From SG8-40 sp035528435 (lineage in GTDB: Bacteria > Pseudomonadota > Gammaproteobacteria > Burkholderiales > Eutrophovitaceae): 64,000 nt of DNA. Numbering within the stretch: position 1 is the stretch's first letter; the number at the start of each line of letters is the position of its first letter. The DNA lies in assembly GCA_035528435.1 (NCBI GenBank), contig DATKYN010000007.1:6692-70691 (forward strand), written 5' to 3'. Position numbers and translations under genes: made by a program. Shown here piece after piece: positions 59,972 to 64,000 of the stretch. The notes below the pieces were generated by a model. The model saw only the letters and a program-made list of their open reading frames with translations. It had not been told where the DNA came from and ran no database searches.

Positions 59972-60646
59972 TCAGCGGCGACGGAAAATGATGTCCCATA
60001 CGCCATGCCCCAGCTTCAAACCGCGCGTTTCGAACTTGGTTTGCGGCCGGTATGCCGGGCGAGGCGCAAAGTGTGGCGCGCTGTTTTCAAGCAATGCTTC
60101 GGCCGATAAAACTTCCAGAATGTGTTCGGCATAATCCTGCCAATCGGTAGCAACGTGCAGGTATCCCCCATGCTCCAGACGTTGTGAAAGCGCGCTAACG
60201 AATTCCGGTTGCAGCAGGCGGCGTTTGTGATGGCGTTTTTTCGGCCACGGGTCCGGAAAAAATACGTGAATGCGGTGCAAGCTCTCAGGTGCAATCATGC
60301 CTCGCACCACTTCGACGGCGTCGTGCTGGATCACGCGCACGTTCGTCAGGCCCTGTTCCGAAGTCAGCTTGAGCAGGCTGCCCACGCCGGGCGAGTGAAC
60401 TTCAATGCCGACAAAATTGTTCTCCGGGTGTTGAGCGGCGATACGCGCCGTGGTCTCCCCCATGCCGAAACCAATCTCCAGTACCGTCGGAGCGTCGCGA
60501 TTGAAAAGATGCTCGAAATCGAGCAAGCATTTCGCAAAGTCGATGCCATAAACCGGGAGCAGTTCGTCGCAGGCAAGTCGCTGGGCGCGCGACATGCGCC
60601 CTTGGCGAAGAACGAAGCTTCGGATTGGTCGATGAGTGTCGTTCAT
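59972..60646 (-). CDS. trmB: tRNA (guanine-N7-)-methyltransferase TrmB
   Basis: A 224-residue enzyme that makes m7G46 in tRNA. SAM motif I is LEIGFGMGETT (about residues 56-66) and the hallmark FFPDPWPKKRHHKRRL is near 127-142. A C-terminal YRPQTKFETRGLKLGHGVWDIIF segment completes the family pattern. ATG 60646 was chosen; a frame extension to 60802 would overlap thiG. It follows thiG after 34 bases, the conserved thiS-thiG-trmB order. Confidence 0.95.
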   Translation of the reverse strand: MNDTHRPIRSFVLRQGRMSRAQRLACDELLPVYGIDFAKCLLDFEHLFNRDAPTVLEIGFGMGETTARIAAQHPENNFVGIEVHSPGVGSLLKLTSEQGLTNVRVIQHDAVEVVRGMIAPESLHRIHVFFPDPWPKKRHHKRRLLQPEFVSALSQRLEHGGYLHVATDWQDYAEHILEVLSAEALLENSAPHFAPRPAYRPQTKFETRGLKLGHGVWDIIFRRR

Positions 60647-60680
60647 TGGGTGCGAATCGTGTGGCACCGAACCTGCGCGC

Positions 60681-61493
60681 TCAGGCTGCTTTGTTGTCTG
60701 CCCCGGATGGCGCGATGATGTCCGTTGTTGGCGAGCTGGGTGAGGCGCGATAGCTTTTCTTCGGCATACGGCCAGCCATAAAGGCTTCGCGTCCGGCCTC
60801 AACCGCCTTGCGCATGGCCGAGGCCATCAAGACCGGGTCGTTCGCGGCGGCAATCGCAGTGTTCATCAGAATGCCGTCGCATCCCAGTTCCATCGCAATG
60901 GCGGCGTCTGACGCGGTACCGACTCCGGCGTCGACCACCACCGGTACATTGGCGTTGTCGATGATAATCTCCAGGCTCCATGGATTGAGAATGCCCATCC
61001 CCGATCCGATCAGCGACGCCAGTGGCATGATCGCAACGCAACCGGTTTCCTCCAGTTGCTTCGCCACGACCGGGTCGTCCGAGGTGTACACCATCACCTT
61101 GAAACCTTCCTTTACCAGCGTTTCCGCTGCGGCAAGGGTTTCGACGACGTTCGGGTACAAGGTCTTTGGGTCGCCCAATACTTCCAGCTTCACGAGGTCA
61201 TGCCCGTCGAGTAGCTCGCGCGCCAGTCGCAGCGTACGCACTGCATCACGCGCGGTGTAACACCCGGCGGTATTTGGCAGCAGGGTGAACTGCGATGGCG
61301 GGACGTAGTCGAGCAAGCTCGGTTCGCCGGCGCTTTGGCCGATATTCGTGCGGCGGATGGCAACCGTTACGATTTCGGCGCCACTGGCTTCGATCGCCTG
61401 GCGAGTCTGCTCAAAATCCCGGTACTTGCCGGTTCCCACGATCAAGCGGGAATCGAATTCACGTTGGCCGATGGTGAGTTTGTTCATATTCAT
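60681..61493 (-). CDS. thiG: Thiazole synthase ThiG
   Basis: A 270-residue TIM-barrel enzyme that forms the thiazole phosphate of thiamine from DXP, dehydroglycine and ThiS thiocarboxylate. The N-terminal RLIVGTGKYRDFEQ and the VKLEVLGD strand with the Schiff-base Lys102 are visible. The phosphate-binding DAGVGTASDAAIAMELGCDG is near 192-211. ATG 61493 gives the family start. It is paired with thiS upstream, 73 bases away. No TPP riboswitch is visible in this region. Confidence 0.96.
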   Translation of the reverse strand: MNMNKLTIGQREFDSRLIVGTGKYRDFEQTRQAIEASGAEIVTVAIRRTNIGQSAGEPSLLDYVPPSQFTLLPNTAGCYTARDAVRTLRLARELLDGHDLVKLEVLGDPKTLYPNVVETLAAAETLVKEGFKVMVYTSDDPVVAKQLEETGCVAIMPLASLIGSGMGILNPWSLEIIIDNANVPVVVDAGVGTASDAAIAMELGCDGILMNTAIAAANDPVLMASAMRKAVEAGREAFMAGRMPKKSYRASPSSPTTDIIAPSGADNKAA

Positions 61494-61566
61494 GAGGCTC
61501 AGGACAGTTCCAGATTCAGTGGCAGGCACGGTGCGAGACACAGCCAATGGCAATGCCGCCGGGTGA

Positions 61567-61770
61567 CTAACCGCCGCCGACCGCAGCGACGATTTCCAAC
61601 TGGTCACCGTCAGACAGGCGTTGTTCGGCATAGTGGCTTCGCGGCACGATTTCGCCGTTGCGCTCCAAAGCCACGCGCTTGTCGGTAAGCGCCATGGTTT
61701 CGAGCAGCTGCGAAACCGTGATTTCGCGATCGAATCGCCTCGATTCGCCGTTGACTGTGAGTTGAATCAC
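61567..61770 (-). CDS. thiS: Sulfur carrier protein ThiS
   Basis: A 67-residue ubiquitin-like protein whose C-terminal Gly-Gly is adenylated and thiocarboxylated to supply sulfur to ThiG. The sequence ends VAAVGGG, so the functional Gly-Gly tail is present. MIQLTVNGE at the start and RNGEIVPRSHY in the middle are typical. The start codon is GTG. Confidence 0.95.
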   Translation of the reverse strand: MIQLTVNGESRRFDREITVSQLLETMALTDKRVALERNGEIVPRSHYAEQRLSDGDQLEIVAAVGGG

Positions 61771-61874
61771 GCCAGTTTACAAGGTGCAAGGTAGCCAGAA
61801 TTGCCAAAGTACGAGTTTACCACCGGAGCGACAATCTGAATTAGCCCGGGGGGCTACAGTCGGACAGAGTGAGA

Positions 61875-61909
61875 AGTCACGGTCGTTCCTCTACCACCCG
61901 ACCGTGACT
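61875..61909. repeat. Perfect 11-bp inverted repeat upstream of tRNA-Gly
   Basis: AGTCACGGTCG and its exact complement CGACCGTGACT are separated by 13 bases. The right arm overlaps a possible -35 box (GTGACT, 61904-61909) of tRNA-Gly. There is no T-run, so it is not a standard terminator. It could be a factor binding site or an RNA hairpin. Confidence 0.6.
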
Positions 61910-61933
61910 CGTCACGCCGTATGACTGTAGAAT
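61904..61933 (+). promoter_or_regulatory. Candidate tRNA-Gly promoter
   Basis: GTGACT and TAGAAT separated by 18 bases, 20 bases before the tRNA. The -35 matches four of six and the -10 five of six consensus bases. Confidence 0.4.
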
Positions 61934-61953
61934 CTCCGGAAACCAGACGTATA

Positions 61954-62027
61954 GCGGGCGTAGTTCAATGGTAGAACGAAAGCTTCCCAAGCTTTAGACG
62001 CGGGTTCGATTCCCGCCGCCCGCTCCA
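61954..62027 (+). tRNA. tRNA-Gly (anticodon CCC)
   Basis: A 74-base gene with encoded CCA. The acceptor GCGGGCG pairs with CGCCCGC, the D arm is GTTC/GAAC, and the anticodon stem AAAGC/GCTTT encloses TTCCCAA, so the anticodon is CCC. The T loop is TTCGATT. It is very close to the E. coli glyU sequence. Confidence 0.95.
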
Positions 62028-62421
62028 GGGGGCAATGACCGGGTGTCCACCGTGTTCGGCGAGCGAGCACTGCTCGCGGAGATCGCCCTTCGGCGAAAGC
62101 CGATCCGGATACACAATCGAACATCCGGTGAGCGTTTGCTTGGCCCCCGACGCTTGCGCTGGCGATCCTGAGCGCTTTCAGTGTGAAGGATGACCGCTCG
62201 CCTCAAGGCGGGCCAATTGCATTCCCATCCGGGTCTAATTACAGTGCCGCGTGCTGGTGGAGGTCGATGACGAGCGATAAACGGCGGGATTCGCCAACAG
62301 CGAGCCGGGAAAAGTTTTTAACGGGCGCGTTCCCGGCTTGGCCCTCCCGTTACGACCACACTGCGGCGATAATACGGGCTTGCGTGTAAATCGGAGCCCC
62401 CTCGGGGAGGAGTTCGCACAG
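62028..62421. other. Intergenic region between tRNA-Gly and asmA
   Basis: No convincing gene. Just after the tRNA lie two small inverted repeats: GCGAGCA-C-TGCTCGC (62063-62077) and TCGCC-CTT-CGGCGA nearby, which may end the tRNA transcript although no T-run follows. A GATAATACGG near 62370 could be part of the asmA promoter. A short open frame at 62183-62389 looks non-coding. Confidence 0.4.
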
Positions 62422-64000
62422 GTGAGGTATCTAAAATACGGGTTATATGTGCTGGTTGTGGTGGTTGTCGTGATGGCCGCCGTAATAGCTTACGTCACAG
62501 CGACGTTCGACCCCAATGAATACAAGGACGACATTGTCCGGTTGGTTAAGGACGAAACTGATCGCACCCTTACCATCGAGGGCGATATCCGGCTGACGTT
62601 TTTCCCTAAGATCGGTGTCAGTCTCGGGCGCACGCAACTATCGGAGCATTGTTCACAGGCCGAGTTCGCGGGCGTGGAGGATTTGCGGGTTGCGCTGGCA
62701 TTAATGCCATTGTTGTCCAGGAAGATCGTTGTTGATGAAGTTATGGTCGATGGTTTGCGCGCCCGCCTCGTCAAGCGTGCTGACGGAACGATGAACATCG
62801 ATGATCTGACGCAAGGCAAAGCGTCCGGCGAAGCGCCACAGGAAGAGCAGCAGGATGAGCCGGACCGGGATGGTGGTCCGCCAATGACGCTCGACGTGCA
62901 GGGCGTGCGTATCAACAATGGTGCCTTCAGCTTTCGCGATGAGCAGGCTGACACGACCCTTGATATTTCAGAACTCTCGCTGAAGACCGGACGCGTCGCG
63001 CAGGGGGTGCCAACATCCTTTGAGTACAGTGTTGTTGTGCGGGCGGACCAGCCGATTCTTGACCTGCGCACGCGTGCGTCGGGGACGCTGGAAGTCGATA
63101 CCACTGCAGAGTTGATCAGGGTCACCGCTTTCGAGGCGAGTACCCAGGGCATTGCCGCCATCGTGAGTGATCTGCAGTTGACGGTGTCCGCCAATGAAGT
63201 CGAGACGCAACCGTCGATCCAGCGAACTGCGGTTAATGGCCTGGCGCTTGAGGCCTCGGGCATGCTGGACAAGGACCGGTTTTCGATCGCTGCAATGGTG
63301 CCAAAACTGCTACTCGATAAAAGCGCGGTCACGGTCGAGCAGATGGTCGCCACCCTGACGGGCGTTTTCGCTGGCGTCGAGCTGACTGAAGCGAAGCTCA
63401 CGTTGCCGAAGCTGGCGATGGATCTGGAAAGCCAGCAGATCGATCTGGAAGGCATGGCGGTGCGTGCCGCTGGCAAGCAGGCTGACAACACATTTTCTGC
63501 GAAGCTGGATGCGCCGCGACTGGCGATTACGCAAGAGCAGGCCAGCGGTGCAGCAGTCGTTGCAGTCGTCGAGGCGCGCGGCCCGGATCTGCGGGCTGAT
63601 GCCAACATCCGGCTGGCCGCTGTAGAGGGTTCAGCGCAGGCATTGAGTATTGGTGAGGCTGCTATCGATATTGACGCGCAGCAAGGCGAGAACGCTATCA
63701 AGGGGCGAATGACCACACCGCTGACTGGCGATCTGGAGAAACAGCGTTTTCGCTTGCCGAAGATCGTCGGACGCTATGAGGTTCGTTCGCCGGCCTTGCC
63801 GATGGAGTCAACCACGATCCCGCTGAATGCGCGCGTTGATGCGGACTTGAAAACAGAGGCAGTCAAGGTGGACCTCAAGACCCGCTTCGATGAGTCGAAT
63901 ATCGAAGGCGTATTCAATCTCAAAAAATTTGCCGAACCGTTCTTCCAGTTTGACGCCGCGATTGACCAGTTGAATGTTGACCGTTACCGGACCACGGAAG
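62422..64000 (+). CDS. asmA: AsmA family protein, 3'-truncated by window edge
   Basis: The first 526 residues of an AsmA-like protein; the frame is open to the window end. One N-terminal transmembrane helix (about residues 6-24) is followed by the family start FDPNEYKDDIVRLVKDETDRTLTIEGDIRLTFFPKIGVSLG. A central acidic stretch QEEQQDEPDRDGG lies near 138-150. AsmA proteins belong to the repeating-beta-groove group linked to phospholipid transport toward the outer membrane. The start is GTG at 62422, about 10 bases after GGGAGGAG. A 408-codon frame on the opposite strand here is spurious. Confidence 0.9.
   Translation, partial: MRYLKYGLYVLVVVVVVMAAVIAYVTATFDPNEYKDDIVRLVKDETDRTLTIEGDIRLTFFPKIGVSLGRTQLSEHCSQAEFAGVEDLRVALALMPLLSRKIVVDEVMVDGLRARLVKRADGTMNIDDLTQGKASGEAPQEEQQDEPDRDGGPPMTLDVQGVRINNGAFSFRDEQADTTLDISELSLKTGRVAQGVPTSFEYSVVVRADQPILDLRTRASGTLEVDTTAELIRVTAFEASTQGIAAIVSDLQLTVSANEVETQPSIQRTAVNGLALEASGMLDKDRFSIAAMVPKLLLDKSAVTVEQMVATLTGVFAGVELTEAKLTLPKLAMDLESQQIDLEGMAVRAAGKQADNTFSAKLDAPRLAITQEQASGAAVVAVVEARGPDLRADANIRLAAVEGSAQALSIGEAAIDIDAQQGENAIKGRMTTPLTGDLEKQRFRLPKIVGRYEVRSPALPMESTTIPLNARVDADLKTEAVKVDLKTRFDESNIEGVFNLKKFAEPFFQFDAAIDQLNVDRYRTTE

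Noticed and set aside
61771..61953. Possible TPP riboswitch near thiS-thiG
   Set aside because: I found none of the conserved thi-box segments (CUGAGA, ACCUGAU) in the region upstream of thiS on the minus strand.
62490..63716. Long open frame (408 codons) on the minus strand opposite the asmA-like gene
   Set aside because: Its translation is a Ser/Ala/Arg-rich composition typical of antisense frames in GC-rich genes, and the plus strand encodes a clear AsmA N-terminus open to the window end.
1..64000. Mobile elements, CRISPR arrays, toxin-antitoxin or phage-defence genes
   Set aside because: I saw no transposase, integrase, direct-repeat array or defence-type domain. The gene order is that of a conserved chromosome core.

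Overview
This 64 kb window reads as a chromosomal segment of a free-living, aerobic gammaproteobacterium with moderately high GC. The assignment rests on gene order, not on a marker gene. The blocks ruvC-ruvA-ruvB-ybgC-tolQRAB-pal-cpoB-queC-tRNA-Lys, rpoH-ftsX-ftsE-ftsY, lolB-ispE-tRNA-Gln-prs-rplY-pth-ychF, gmk-rpoZ-spoT and rdgB-hemW-trmB-thiG-thiS are all arranged as in Pseudomonas-like and deep-branching gammaproteobacteria. I cannot name a genus. There are no insertion sequences, phage genes, CRISPR arrays or rRNA operons. Coding density is very high and many genes overlap by 1-4 bases.

Layout. (1) 1-4.9 kb: the end of an MSHA-type pilus/secretin cluster (mshJ, partial, to mshN). (2) 4.9-7.8 kb: comF, convergent with mshN and divergent from bioB, then bioC. 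(3) 8-17.4 kb: a DUF2244 gene and a complete aa3/caa3-type cytochrome c oxidase cluster: coxB with a fused cytochrome c domain, coxA, a 38-residue small protein, ctaG, a DUF2970 gene, coxC, a convergent DUF2909 gene, surf1, an SCO-like gene, ctaA, ctaB and sco. (4) 17.4-26.2 kb: rpoH, ftsX, ftsE and ftsY on the minus strand, two M16 proteases, rsmD, coaD and a ferredoxin on the plus strand, and mutM on the minus strand. (5) 26.2-30.2 kb: a four-gene minus-strand ABC system of Gld type. (6) 30.4-37.4 kb: a TPR protein, lolB, ispE, tRNA-Gln, prs, rplY, pth, ychF. (7) 37.7-48.5 kb: yebC, ruvC, ruvA, an uncharacterised exported protein, ruvB, the Tol-Pal operon, queC, tRNA-Lys. (8) 48.6-52 kb: a small accessory stretch with an FAH-family enzyme, an orphan substrate-binding lipoprotein, an unknown membrane protein and a cysteine-rich exported protein. 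(9) 52-64 kb: spoT, rpoZ, gmk, yicC on the minus strand; rph and rdgB; a methyltransferase; hemW; trmB, thiG, thiS; tRNA-Gly; and the start of asmA.

Most of the window is housekeeping: respiration and its copper/haem assembly line, envelope integrity (Tol-Pal, LolB, FtsEX, AsmA), DNA repair (RuvABC, MutM, RdgB), translation, and cofactors (biotin, CoA, thiamine, queuosine). The most informative regulatory signal is upstream of rpoH (18354-18383). A near-perfect CIRCE operator is superimposed on a good sigma70-type promoter, which implies that HrcA directly represses the gene for the heat-shock sigma factor.

The least explained genes are the exported protein between ruvA and ruvB, the small cysteine-rich exported protein and its membrane neighbour near 51-52 kb, the orphan binding protein beside an FAH enzyme, and the methyltransferase between rdgB and hemW. 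I found no convincing new multi-gene system. The candidates offered are single genes and regulatory sites.
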